Below, one piece after another: positions 18,745 to 26,772 of a stretch of 64,000 nt of DNA (positions are counted from its first letter, which is position 1; each line of letters begins with the position of its first letter). The notes under the pieces are model-generated. The model was given only the letters and a program-made list of their open reading frames with translations, had not been told where the DNA came from and did not search any database. The translations under genes and the position numbers were made by a program. Source of the DNA: JBMNGN01 sp050949865 (GTDB taxonomy: Bacteria > Bacillota > Syntrophomonadia > Syntrophomonadales > Syntrophomonadaceae); contig JBMNGN010000001.1 of NCBI GenBank assembly GCA_050949865.1, positions 310,001 to 374,000 of the forward strand. The letters run 5' to 3'.

Positions 18745-18920
18745 AACCGGCCTAAATTACCGGGTTGCTTGGTTAAGACCAATGTGGGGTTTTTAGTACT
18801 GGTCAAATTGACCGGTACGCCAGGAGCTCTCTCCAATTTTGGAGAGACCCCTCCAATTATTTCAGTCGCTCAAATTGAGCGATACTGCTGTAAGCTCAAC
18901 TACTGACAAATTGTCCGTAG
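18745..18920. repeat. Cluster of hairpins with a shared AAATT loop
   Basis: Consecutive hairpins with unrelated stems but nearly constant loops. GTACTGGTC-AAATT-GACCGGTAC spans 18796-18818. CTCTCC-AATTTT-GGAGAG spans 18829-18846. CGCTC-AAATT-GAGCG spans 18867-18881, with outer CAGT/ACTG. CTACTGAC-AAATT-GTCCGTAG spans 18900-18920. A weaker one, AACCGG..AAATT..CCGGGTT, is at 18745-18766. Stem differences are largely compensated or G-U tolerant. This suggests a structured RNA or a set of protein-binding dyads. No known family recognised. Confidence 0.55.
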
Positions 18921-18981
18921 TTGTCGCCGTTCGGTGGCACCGGGCCCTACTCTGTTACCCCCAAAATGAGTGCTACTGCCT

Positions 18982-19240
18982 CTAATGCTCTAATGCTTCT
19001 TGCAACTTTCTCTTAGCCTCATATACATAATCATTAACAATATCAATAAAGTTGGTGATCCACTCATATTCCCAATACCAGCGCGCGGATTGCTTCTCAT
19101 GGGTAGTAGGGGGGCGCTAACCTTTCTCATGCCGGTAATAGCAGCCCAAAAAGATCTGGTTTCTCGTAAAACAAGTAATTGTTCAGCCAGTGGCTCAGTG
19201 CGAAATAACCTGTCAGCAATTCGCTATTTTCTGGTTTAGG
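18982..19240 (-). pseudogene. Frameshifted coding remnant in the tRNA-Val element
   Basis: The 3' part (to TAG 18982) reads SARWYWEYEWITNFIDIVND and YVYEAKRKLQEALEH. Upstream, another frame reads ENSELLTGYFALSHWLNNYL then FYEKPDLFGLLLPA before a stop. A six-G run at 19109-19114 lies between the frames. Together they look like a broken gene of unknown family carried by the element. Product not recognised. Confidence 0.4.
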
Positions 19241-19332
19241 CACAAAATAAGCGGGGCCTTTTAAACCCCGCTATTGCTTGCTTTATATGGTGGGCCGTAT
19301 AAGATTCGAACTTATGGCTTCTTCCGCGTCAA
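19241..19332 (-). repeat. Right att-like repeat overlapping tRNA-Val
   Basis: Partner of 18132-18223; it contains the anticodon loop, T-arm, CCA end and terminator of the intact tRNA gene. The interval between the two copies is about 1.0 kb. Confidence 0.6.
19247..19273 (-). terminator. Terminator of tRNA-Val
   Basis: AGCGGGG (minus strand) with a 9-base loop and CCCCGCT followed by TATTTTGT, 15 bases after the CCA end. Confidence 0.75.
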
Positions 19333-19362
19333 GGAAGCACTCTCCCGCTGAGTTAACGGCCC
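19288..19362 (-). tRNA. tRNA-Val(GAC)
   Basis: Acceptor GGGCCGT/ACGGCCC, anticodon stem CTTCC/GGAAG around loop TTGACGC (anticodon GAC), T-loop TTCGAAT, discriminator A and encoded CCA. It serves as the integration target of the adjacent remnant element. Confidence 0.92.
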
Positions 19363-19422
19363 GATTCAGACATTATTATTATAATGGAGTATAGGTGATA
19401 AGTAAAGTTATTAATGAGATCC

Positions 19423-19485
19423 GATCGTGTCAAGTTACTTTGGGTTTTTAAAAAACAAAATATCCCCTTTAATGACCAAGCGGTT
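19423..19485. mobile_element. Solo end of the ISLre2 element found at 32452 and 44845
   Basis: Starts GATCGTGTCAAGTTACTTTG and runs through TTTTTAAAAAA, CCCCTTTAAT and AAGCGGTT, nearly the same as the first ~60 bases of the two full copies. No transposase or opposite end follows, so it is a decayed remnant. It forms an artificial N-terminal extension of the deacetylase frame. Confidence 0.85.
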
Positions 19486-19576
19486 TAAAGATACCGGTGA
19501 AATATGTTGGAGCTGGAATATAATTGTCTGGCGAAAAATAAGATATAAAAATCAACCTTTAAGGAGGACTTATAAT

Positions 19577-20311
19577 TTGCCTAGAATATTCGGCTTCTAT
19601 CATCTACCGAAAAGATTAAAGTATTTGTTGATATGTTTCATAACCATGGTGTTGTTATCCAGCAGTATGGTCTATGTACATGCGTCCAATAAATTAAAGC
19701 CTATCTATGAAGTAAAAACTGATAAGAAAATAGCCGCTCTTAGCTTCGATATTAGCTGGGGCAATAAAACACCCATGCCTGTAATTGAAATATTGGAAGA
19801 ACACGGTTTAAGGTGCACCTTCTTTCTATCCGGTCCCTGGGTTAATCAATACCCGGAAGTTGCCCAGAAAATTGCCGCCAATGGGCATGAAATAGCCAGC
19901 CACGGTTACCGTCATGTAAATTACAGTACCCTGAGCAGTGCTGAAATAAAAGAAGAGGTTATGAAAGCCCATAAAATTCTGAAAGAGGTAACTGGTGCAG
20001 AACCCAATCTGATCAGAACTCCAAACGGGGATTACGATGATCATGTAATAAAGGCCATTTCTGAAATTAATTATACTGCAATTCAATGGAGTGTTGATAG
20101 CCTTGACTGGATGAATCCTGGAATATCCACGATCATCGAAAGGGTAAGCAAAAAAGTCCACCCCGGGGCTATAATCCTTATGCACGCCAGTGACTCATGC
20201 AAGCAGACCACCGAAGCCCTTCCTACTGTAATTAAAAACCTGCAAGACCAAGGCTATGAATTGGTTAAGGTATCCGAATTGCTTAAAGAAATGCCGGATG
20301 ATAAGCCATAA
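19577..20311 (+). CDS. Polysaccharide deacetylase (PdaB/sporulation type), membrane anchored
   Basis: A 244-aa NodB-homology protein. One N-terminal hydrophobic segment (YLLICFITMVLLSSSMVYVHA) acts as anchor or signal. Catalytic motifs: SFDISWG (D for base; the second D of the usual TFDD is replaced as in PdaB-like proteins), HEIASHGYRHVNY (zinc His), and RTPNGDYDD, WSVDSLDW, ILMHASD. TTG 19577 is chosen because AAGGAGG sits at 19561-19567; the frame upstream is IS-end sequence. PdaB-type enzymes act in spore cortex formation; that role is inferred. Confidence 0.82.
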   Translation: MPRIFGFYHLPKRLKYLLICFITMVLLSSSMVYVHASNKLKPIYEVKTDKKIAALSFDISWGNKTPMPVIEILEEHGLRCTFFLSGPWVNQYPEVAQKIAANGHEIASHGYRHVNYSTLSSAEIKEEVMKAHKILKEVTGAEPNLIRTPNGDYDDHVIKAISEINYTAIQWSVDSLDWMNPGISTIIERVSKKVHPGAIILMHASDSCKQTTEALPTVIKNLQDQGYELVKVSELLKEMPDDKP

Positions 20312-20322
20312 AATATATAACG

Positions 20323-20357
20323 AAGAACCGTTTAGGCAGGCACCTAAACGGTTCTTT
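20323..20357. terminator. Bidirectional terminator
   Basis: AAGAACCGTTTAGG paired with CCTAAACGGTTCTTT, a 14-bp stem following the deacetylase and overlapping the stop of the small minus-strand ORF. Confidence 0.8.
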
Positions 20358-20442
20358 ATTCCTTGGCCTCGTAATCCTCATCAATATGTTCCAAGCCAAT
20401 TTCTCTGAGTATCTCATCTATTAGCCTTTCGTCCAATTTCAC
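20356..20442 (-). CDS. Possible small acidic protein (28 aa)
   Basis: GTG 20442 to TAA 20356, MKLDERLIDEILREIGLEHI then DEDYEAKE, with a G-rich AGGGGG stretch just upstream and a terminator at the stop. Short acidic helical peptide; no family recognised. Could be chance. Confidence 0.35.
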   Translation of the reverse strand: MKLDERLIDEILREIGLEHIDEDYEAKE

Positions 20443-20524
20443 AACCCCCTTTTTTTACTTATTGGGAATATTATTTTTTAGTTACCTAATAATATGAGTA
20501 TACTTATGGATCGGAGCAGTCACT

Positions 20525-20731
20525 ATGCTATCAAGAGATGCCAGAATTGCAAGATATTTATTTGCTATCATTTTTTATTTGTTGTCAGGTTTGGAATTAG
20601 TCAAAGGTGGACTTGCTACTATAAGTGGGACAGCCGGTACTATATGTCTGGCGTCTGCAGTATTAGGTTATTCTCCATTAGTTGACTACCTGGAAAATAA
20701 ACGGAACAACCAGAAACATCATCACAACTAA
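20525..20731 (+). CDS. Small DUF2892/YgaP-like membrane protein
   Basis: A 68-aa protein with two predicted membrane helices (ARYLFAIIFYLLSGLELV and TISGTAGTICLASAVLGY), the stretch RIARYLF near the start and the terminal SPLVDYL pattern of DUF2892 inner-membrane proteins. A GGAG lies eight bases before ATG. A His-rich tail (NNQKHHHN) is notable. Function unknown. Confidence 0.6.
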   Translation: MLSRDARIARYLFAIIFYLLSGLELVKGGLATISGTAGTICLASAVLGYSPLVDYLENKRNNQKHHHN

Positions 20732-20816
20732 TCATCTTATGATGATAATGTAATATTATTATAATTATTTAAACAATATTTTAAAAGGCCTAAACTGGTG
20801 ATTCTTTTCACACTTT

Positions 20817-21743
20817 TTATACTTTTAGGTAGTGCCCGTCTTGGGTGCAGCGGATTGCCCCCAATCTTTTCAGTCTCTCCAGGTGTTTAACAAGCATCAT
20901 TTTGGCTGAAAAAACCATATATGTACTATCCAATCTGGAATCATAAATGAAATCCTGGTAAGCCATATCATCTATCGTTTTTGGGCGGGAAAGGCTATTT
21001 AGCACCTTTTCTTCTTTTTTATATACGATCCCAATATAATCATCCAGCAATTTAGGAATATTATCTTCCTTATTGTGAAAGACCCTGCGATGTGAAGTTA
21101 CCAGGATTTTCGGATTTAAAGCCTTGATCTTCTCCACTGATTTGATTAGATCGTCCAGATTACACAACTCACCGCCATACCAGGGGCCTTGAGGTGCAAG
21201 ATCAATATCACCGGAAAATAAGATACCCTCTTCTTCTATTAAAAATGCATAATGACCTGGTGAGTGTCCAGGGGTATGTATTGCAGTTACCGTTGTTTTC
21301 CCCAGGTTAAAACTATCGCCGTCTTTAATATAGCCTTGCAGGTTTACCGGATTAAACCCTACGCTCCTGGCAGGTATATCCTCAGGCATGATTAATCCAT
21401 CGGCAAATTGTTCTACATCCGCTTCGCCCATTAATTCGGGCCATCTGTTTAACCCCATAAAACTGTAAAATGCTTCCGGGTTACTATACCCCTTGGCCTC
21501 CTCTTTTCCCGCTTTAATTTGTGCATTTTTAAAGAAACTCACCCCATTGGTATGGTCAAAATGATTATGGGTCAAGAGGAGCATCTCAACTGAATTAGCT
21601 GGAATGTTACTGTAAGCCTTGCCGCCGGAGCCAGCATCAATCATTAACCTAATCTGATCATCAACGAATAATGAATTGCTATAAGGAAATACTGACAGAG
21701 CAGGTCTAACCACCTTAATCCTGTTAGTTAAACTTATAACCAT
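20817..21743 (-). CDS. Metallo-beta-lactamase-fold hydrolase
   Basis: A 308-aa protein with the zinc motif LLLTHNHFDHTNG, the downstream HTPGHSPGHY and FSGDIDLA, and VTSHRR, which together form the di-metal site of glyoxalase II-like hydrolases. AAGGAG lies seven bases before ATG 21743. Substrate unknown. A paralogue lies at 22508-23491. Confidence 0.85.
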   Translation of the reverse strand: MVISLTNRIKVVRPALSVFPYSNSLFVDDQIRLMIDAGSGGKAYSNIPANSVEMLLLTHNHFDHTNGVSFFKNAQIKAGKEEAKGYSNPEAFYSFMGLNRWPELMGEADVEQFADGLIMPEDIPARSVGFNPVNLQGYIKDGDSFNLGKTTVTAIHTPGHSPGHYAFLIEEEGILFSGDIDLAPQGPWYGGELCNLDDLIKSVEKIKALNPKILVTSHRRVFHNKEDNIPKLLDDYIGIVYKKEEKVLNSLSRPKTIDDMAYQDFIYDSRLDSTYMVFSAKMMLVKHLERLKRLGAIRCTQDGHYLKV

Positions 21744-21791
21744 GATTATCTCCTTCCCCCAATTATGAACATATTATCTACTTAAAACCCC

Positions 21792-21822
21792 AAAAATAGT
21801 AGAGGATCGAATGACCCTCTAC
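21792..21822 (-). terminator. Terminator of the 21861-22259 gene
   Basis: GTAGAGG and CCTCTAC pair around an AT loop; the minus strand continues with TATTTTTGGGG. Confidence 0.65.
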
Positions 21823-21860
21823 GCTTTAGGTAATAAATTTACAGGAAACGAAGGTAATAA

Positions 21861-22259
21861 CTAACCTAACTTATCCATCATATCCATTATCATATCAAAG
21901 AAATAATTAATATCTTCCTTATCATTCACACCTGCTTTAAAGCCTATTTCAGGGAATCTTCCATTCCCGGTTATCTTGACATTAACCATATAAGCAGAGT
22001 GTTCAAGATCTTCTTCCAAACTCTCCATTTCTATATCTTCCCATTCATCCTGGGCAATTTCATCTTCTTCAACTGCCTTAGAAATAGGCTGAAGCTCACC
22101 GTCTTCAGTATTTCCTATAATCTGGGAGACTATCCACATCACGTCAGTGCTACTCATTTCCAGTTCTTCGCTCAATTGCATTATTTCGTTTGCTACCGGT
22201 GTGATTTTCAGTAAGTCTGAAAGGTTTACAGGTTCCCCTTTTCCCCATCTTCTTTTCAT
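21861..22259 (-). CDS. Hypothetical acidic protein (132 aa)
   Basis: Starts MKRRWGKGEPVNLSDLLKIT; the middle is very acidic (EEDEIAQDEWEDIEMESLEEDLE) and the end DINYFFDMIMDMMDKLG is Met/Asp rich. A GGAGGTG site precedes ATG. No domain recognised; no membrane segments. Single-gene unit with its own terminator. Confidence 0.7.
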   Translation of the reverse strand: MKRRWGKGEPVNLSDLLKITPVANEIMQLSEELEMSSTDVMWIVSQIIGNTEDGELQPISKAVEEDEIAQDEWEDIEMESLEEDLEHSAYMVNVKITGNGRFPEIGFKAGVNDKEDINYFFDMIMDMMDKLG

Positions 22260-22507
22260 AGTAACACCTCCGCATCTAATTACCCTGAAACGAACTCGCC
22301 AAACCTGTAAAGAAATATTACTCTATTAGATTCTACTCCGTATAATTTGATTATATGTGAACCAATGAGAAAAAAACAATGTAATTACCGAAAAAAAATA
22401 TCACTATAAAACCAGTTTATGTTACTTACAGGTTTATAAACCAGTAAACTAGACCTTACCACATTTAGGTTCGAATTTCAACTCCTAAGCCGTCCTTATT
22501 AACAAAA
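22260..22507. other. Intergenic region
   Basis: AT-rich sequence holding the promoter side of the 132-aa gene and the tail of the next hydrolase; I see no gene or distinct RNA. Confidence 0.4.
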
Positions 22508-23491
22508 CTAATGTATTAATGAAAACTTCATCACCTGGTTAACTAATTTATGGGTAACTAAAGCGGTTTCCTCCAAGTATTTTAGATGGGATATTACTTC
22601 TCCAGTAGCAAACCACTTTTGTTGAATAGGGAATTCATCCCAGTTCTCGTAAGATAAATCCCATTTCATCTGCGTGGCAATGGTGTAGGCGTCTTGTTCC
22701 CCCTTTTGCAAAATGGTTAAAATCTCCGCAGCACGGTTCTTATGATGTATTTTAAGCTGGTCTATCCTTTGGCGGTGGTTCTCAATCAGCATCCTGTGAC
22801 CCGGAAGAACCAGGTTTACATCCATGGCATCGACTTTATCCAGGCTCATAAGATAATCTCGCAGCGGATTATATGTATATGACCACAGTGAAATATTAGG
22901 GGTAATCTTTTTTAAGATGTGATCACCGGCTACTAAAAGTTTATCCTTAGTCTCGTAAAGGCAAATATGCCCTCTGGTATGACCTGGGGTAGCAATGCAC
23001 ATAAACCTGCAATCACCAATAGTAAGAAGATCCCTGTCCTTTACAGGGTTATAACGGATTTTTTGCGTGACATTGTATTTAAATCCCGGATGTTTAGCAA
23101 TCGCATCTTCAGGATCCGGAAAACCGTGAGTTGCCGCAAGGGGGACCATACGTTTGCCATCACTTCCAGAGTTTATTACCTCACCATCCAGTTGGCTGCA
23201 ATATATTCTTGAAGTTGGAGCAGCCAAATCTGACACCAGACCGCAATGATCTGAGTGCATATGAGTAACAAAAAAATCGGTATCCGCCAGGTTAATATTT
23301 AACCTCCCCAAACCTTCTTCGGTTACTTCTATACACTCCTTTCTATTCATTCCGGTATCAATGATCAGATTCCTGCCCGGTGCTTTTATTATATATGAAT
23401 TCATGGCCCTTAGAGGATTATTAGGAAGGGGAACTTCTAACCGGTAAATTCCACGGTAAACAGCCTCTATCACTCTACCATTCCTTTCCAT
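22508..23491 (-). CDS. Metallo-beta-lactamase-fold hydrolase
   Basis: A 327-aa protein with FVTHMHSDHCG, IATPGHTRGHICLYE, LLVAGDHILKKITPN and LVLPGHR, the glyoxalase II-like zinc pattern, plus a C-terminal winged-helix-like region common in this subfamily (MKWDLSYENWDEFPIQQKWFATGEVISHL). It lies 44 bp after the kinase start in the opposite order on the same strand. Substrate unknown. Confidence 0.85.
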   Translation of the reverse strand: MERNGRVIEAVYRGIYRLEVPLPNNPLRAMNSYIIKAPGRNLIIDTGMNRKECIEVTEEGLGRLNINLADTDFFVTHMHSDHCGLVSDLAAPTSRIYCSQLDGEVINSGSDGKRMVPLAATHGFPDPEDAIAKHPGFKYNVTQKIRYNPVKDRDLLTIGDCRFMCIATPGHTRGHICLYETKDKLLVAGDHILKKITPNISLWSYTYNPLRDYLMSLDKVDAMDVNLVLPGHRMLIENHRQRIDQLKIHHKNRAAEILTILQKGEQDAYTIATQMKWDLSYENWDEFPIQQKWFATGEVISHLKYLEETALVTHKLVNQVMKFSLIH

Positions 23492-23535
23492 TTTTTCCTC
23501 TTAATATTATAATTCATATTTGACCATTTCGGTAA

Positions 23536-26500
23536 TTATTTATCAACATTCTTAAATCGTACTGAGAATGTAGTACCCTTATCACTGGTCTCAACATCAA
23601 TCGTGGCGTTATGGCGCGCAGCGATACTGTAGCAAATAGACAATCCCAATCCAGTGCCATTTTCTTTGGTACTAAAAAATGGTATACCCAAATCTTTAAT
23701 TAAGCCGGGTTCAATGCCTTTACCCTCATCCTGAACCGATAACACCACTTCATTATTTTCTGCCCGGGTACTGATGGTCAGGTTACCTCCAGTAGACATA
23801 GCCTCTAATCCATTGCATACCAGATTAAGAATCACCTGTCGTATTTCCTTTTGGTCAATAAGCAAATCCGGTATTTCGGATAGGTCAAATCGCACATGCT
23901 TATCCTGGGCCATAGCATTAGCCTGAATTAACGGTGCCAATGACTCAATAATCGAGTTTAAATCCTGCTGTTGTAAATCAACCGTCTTATTCTTGGCCAG
24001 AGACAGAAATTCTGTAATAATGGCATTGGCCCGATCGAGTTCTTCGATCATCAAATCAAAATAATCACTATAGATTCGGCAATTATCGGTTTCCCTAAGC
24101 ATCTGCAGGAAACCTCGGACGCTTGTCATTGGATTGCGGATTTCATGCCCTATACTTGCAGAGATCTCCCCTACCAGGTTCAGCTGGGCAAGACGTGCCA
24201 TTTCATCTTCTATCTGCCTAAGTTCGGTTATGTCAGTAAACGAATTAATCATATACTGTTCCCCATTTAATAAAAGTGGTTCAGCAGATAGCAAACCAAT
24301 TCTCTTTTTCCCTTCTTTAGTCAAGTATTGAAACTCCAGGTTGCGTATCTTTCCTTCATTTAAGATCATTTTTTTATATTTATCCCGTTCAGAAGAGTTG
24401 GCCCAGAAATTAATCTCTAAGGCACTTTTACCCTGGATTTCTTCCCTGGTATACCCGGTAACATTAAGGAAGCTATCATTAACTTCAATATATTTTCCAT
24501 CTGCTACTGTAGTGATGGTCATCAATGTCGGACTGGAGTTAAAAGCCTTAAAGAACTTCTCTTCTGATGCTCTGAGGGCATCTTCAGCCATTTTGCGTTC
24601 AGTTATATCGGTAATCATCCTTAATGATCCGGCATAAGTGCCATCTTCATTGAAAAACGGGGTAGCAGACACCAAAGCCCATAGGCTGTCCCCATTTTTT
24701 TTCCGGAACTTGAATTCATGCTGCTCAACTATACCCTTCTTCCGACGCCTTAGATGCATTTCCCCCAGTTTAAACCATTCAGGGTCGATAAAATCTGCAA
24801 GCTTCTTGCCTATTAAATCCTCGGGATCACATTCTAACATCTCACACATTTTCCAGTTGGCAAATATGGTTCTGGTTTTATCATCAATTATCCATATACC
24901 TTCATTGGCTGTTTCTACTATCCTCCTGTAACTTTCTTCACTTTTTTTAAGCGCCTCTTCAGCTAGAATTCTCTTGGTTATACTGCGAATAGATTCTATT
25001 GCCCCCACTATCTGTCCGTTAGTGTCGTAAAGCGGGGTAGCTTTGCAGAGGAAATATTTTTTAGAACCGTCAAAGAGATACTCCAGCTCGGCTACAATGT
25101 TGTCATAATCCCGCTTAATGAACCTGTACTCGCTCCCCAGTTCAATGGTACTATCCAGTACCAGATCAATTAAAGTTGGCCTTCTCTCCCCATAAAATAC
25201 CTGAGAGTATTCATGATTTCCTTTTCCCAATATATCCTTGGCGGCAACTTTAGTAGTTCTCTCCATTGCTCGATTCCAGGTAATAATCTCCCCCTGAATA
25301 TTTATCGCAAAGGTTGGATCAGGCAAGAAATTGATTATATCGGCCAAACGCTGCTGAGATTCTTTCAACTCCATTTCTGCTCTTTTGCGTTTGGTAATGT
25401 CGTAAACCACCCCGATTACTGCCGGCTTCCCTTCATAATCAAGCAGGGCAGCGTATAAATCTACCCAACGGACTTTGCCATTCTTAGTCATAACTTTTAA
25501 TTCGTAGTTATTAGGCACATCTTTACCGGCCTGCCGGGCCAATCCACGCTGTTTGGCTATTTCTTTATGATCTGGATGGACCACATCCCAGAAATTCATA
25601 TTTTCAAAATCGCTTTCATCATAGCTGTTATACTTTGAACCAGAGTTAACAAACTTAAATTTGGTTCCCTGATACACGAAGATAAAGGCAGGTATTGTGT
25701 CGGCCAGGCGCCGGAATTTTTCTTCACTTTCCTGCAAAGCCCTTTCCGTTTTTTTTCGATCAGTAATATCGCGGATTGACTCAATGGCCCCTACAATCTT
25801 ACCATCAGTATCAAATATCGGAGTGGCCTTAGCCCATATAAATACTTCCGAGCCTTCTAAGCTGGGAAGGTAAACCTCAGCCATAACCGTATGATTCTTT
25901 TTCTCTATTTTGTTATATTCTTTAGGATCAATATCACTCTGGGCAATTACCTTGTCTATAAGCATAGGTCTTCTTTCGCCATAAAACGGGAGGGCATATT
26001 CGTAATTTCCCTTGCCTATGATATCTTCGGACATGACCCCGCTTATCTCCTCTATCGCCTGGTTCCAAACTATAACTCGGCCATCACAGTCTATAACGAA
26101 GGTAGGATCAGGCAGGAAATCTATTATATTTAAAAACCGGTTTTCAGAATTCTTTAGGGCCATCTCTGCGGTTACATACTTGGTTATGTCCCTGCCAATT
26201 AGTTGGAATTCAGTTATCTGTCCATCAGGCCTGGTTATCGCCCTTGCTCTCCATTCCTGCCAGGTAACGGTTTCAGAGTTATTTATTAGGGTAAAGTTAG
26301 CAAAAGCATTCTTTTCATTAAGTGATGCCAGGTTTTCTATTACCACGTTTCGCTCAAGGTCTGACAGCAACTGGGTAAGTTTTCGCCCCACTACTGCCTC
26401 CTTGTCTTGGCCATAGCATTGACAAAACGATTTATTGGCAAAGGTAATAGTCAAATCGGGTAAGGTGCTACAAATCAGATCACTCTGTTCCTCTATAATA

Positions 26501-26601
26501 CTCAGAAAGTAAGCTTCGCTCTTCTGCAGGCTCTCTATTTTTCGACGCAATTCTTCTATTTCTTTTACTAGCTGGGCGTTATTACTATCCCTGTATTTCA
26601 T
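23536..26601 (-). CDS. Sensor histidine kinase with six PAS domains
   Basis: A 1,021-aa soluble protein with no clear membrane helix. Six PAS/PAC units lie at about residues 20-145, 150-275, 280-400, 405-530, 535-655 and 660-780. PAS2 and PAS4 are close paralogues (IINFLPDPTF.. and IIDFLPDPTF..). The kinase core follows: H-box IGHEIRNPMTSVRGFLQML, N-box QVILNLVCNGLEAM, G1 VQDEGKGIEPG and G2 GTGLGLSICYSI. No response regulator is adjacent. Ligands or redox cofactors of the PAS domains cannot be read from sequence. Confidence 0.92.
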   Translation of the reverse strand: MKYRDSNNAQLVKEIEELRRKIESLQKSEAYFLSIIEEQSDLICSTLPDLTITFANKSFCQCYGQDKEAVVGRKLTQLLSDLERNVVIENLASLNEKNAFANFTLINNSETVTWQEWRARAITRPDGQITEFQLIGRDITKYVTAEMALKNSENRFLNIIDFLPDPTFVIDCDGRVIVWNQAIEEISGVMSEDIIGKGNYEYALPFYGERRPMLIDKVIAQSDIDPKEYNKIEKKNHTVMAEVYLPSLEGSEVFIWAKATPIFDTDGKIVGAIESIRDITDRKKTERALQESEEKFRRLADTIPAFIFVYQGTKFKFVNSGSKYNSYDESDFENMNFWDVVHPDHKEIAKQRGLARQAGKDVPNNYELKVMTKNGKVRWVDLYAALLDYEGKPAVIGVVYDITKRKRAEMELKESQQRLADIINFLPDPTFAINIQGEIITWNRAMERTTKVAAKDILGKGNHEYSQVFYGERRPTLIDLVLDSTIELGSEYRFIKRDYDNIVAELEYLFDGSKKYFLCKATPLYDTNGQIVGAIESIRSITKRILAEEALKKSEESYRRIVETANEGIWIIDDKTRTIFANWKMCEMLECDPEDLIGKKLADFIDPEWFKLGEMHLRRRKKGIVEQHEFKFRKKNGDSLWALVSATPFFNEDGTYAGSLRMITDITERKMAEDALRASEEKFFKAFNSSPTLMTITTVADGKYIEVNDSFLNVTGYTREEIQGKSALEINFWANSSERDKYKKMILNEGKIRNLEFQYLTKEGKKRIGLLSAEPLLLNGEQYMINSFTDITELRQIEDEMARLAQLNLVGEISASIGHEIRNPMTSVRGFLQMLRETDNCRIYSDYFDLMIEELDRANAIITEFLSLAKNKTVDLQQQDLNSIIESLAPLIQANAMAQDKHVRFDLSEIPDLLIDQKEIRQVILNLVCNGLEAMSTGGNLTISTRAENNEVVLSVQDEGKGIEPGLIKDLGIPFFSTKENGTGLGLSICYSIAARHNATIDVETSDKGTTFSVRFKNVDK

Positions 26602-26772
26602 GGGAAACCTCCGACATTATGTTTTGGCCAACCGTTATTCTAAGCTAATTTGACACTTAAAGACCAATAACCTTCGGGAATTTTGGCTATTTATGTCGTA
26701 TTTTTGTGTTTGCGGCAGTATTTTTAAGATTTTTGTTTAAGCCGAAGATAGCTCATGACTAAAACTTTTTAA

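Noticed and set aside
18732..18960. CRISPR array
   Set aside because: The repeated units share only a 5-base loop and have different stems; there are no constant repeats and spacers, and no cas genes in the window.
19427..19576. Long N-terminal extension of the polysaccharide deacetylase
   Set aside because: The extension is translated from the ISLre2 end remnant; the TTG at 19577 has an AAGGAGG site and starts just before the membrane anchor.
20640..20730. His-rich tail HHH of the small membrane protein as a metal-binding domain
   Set aside because: Only three consecutive His at the very end; too short to support a metal-binding claim.
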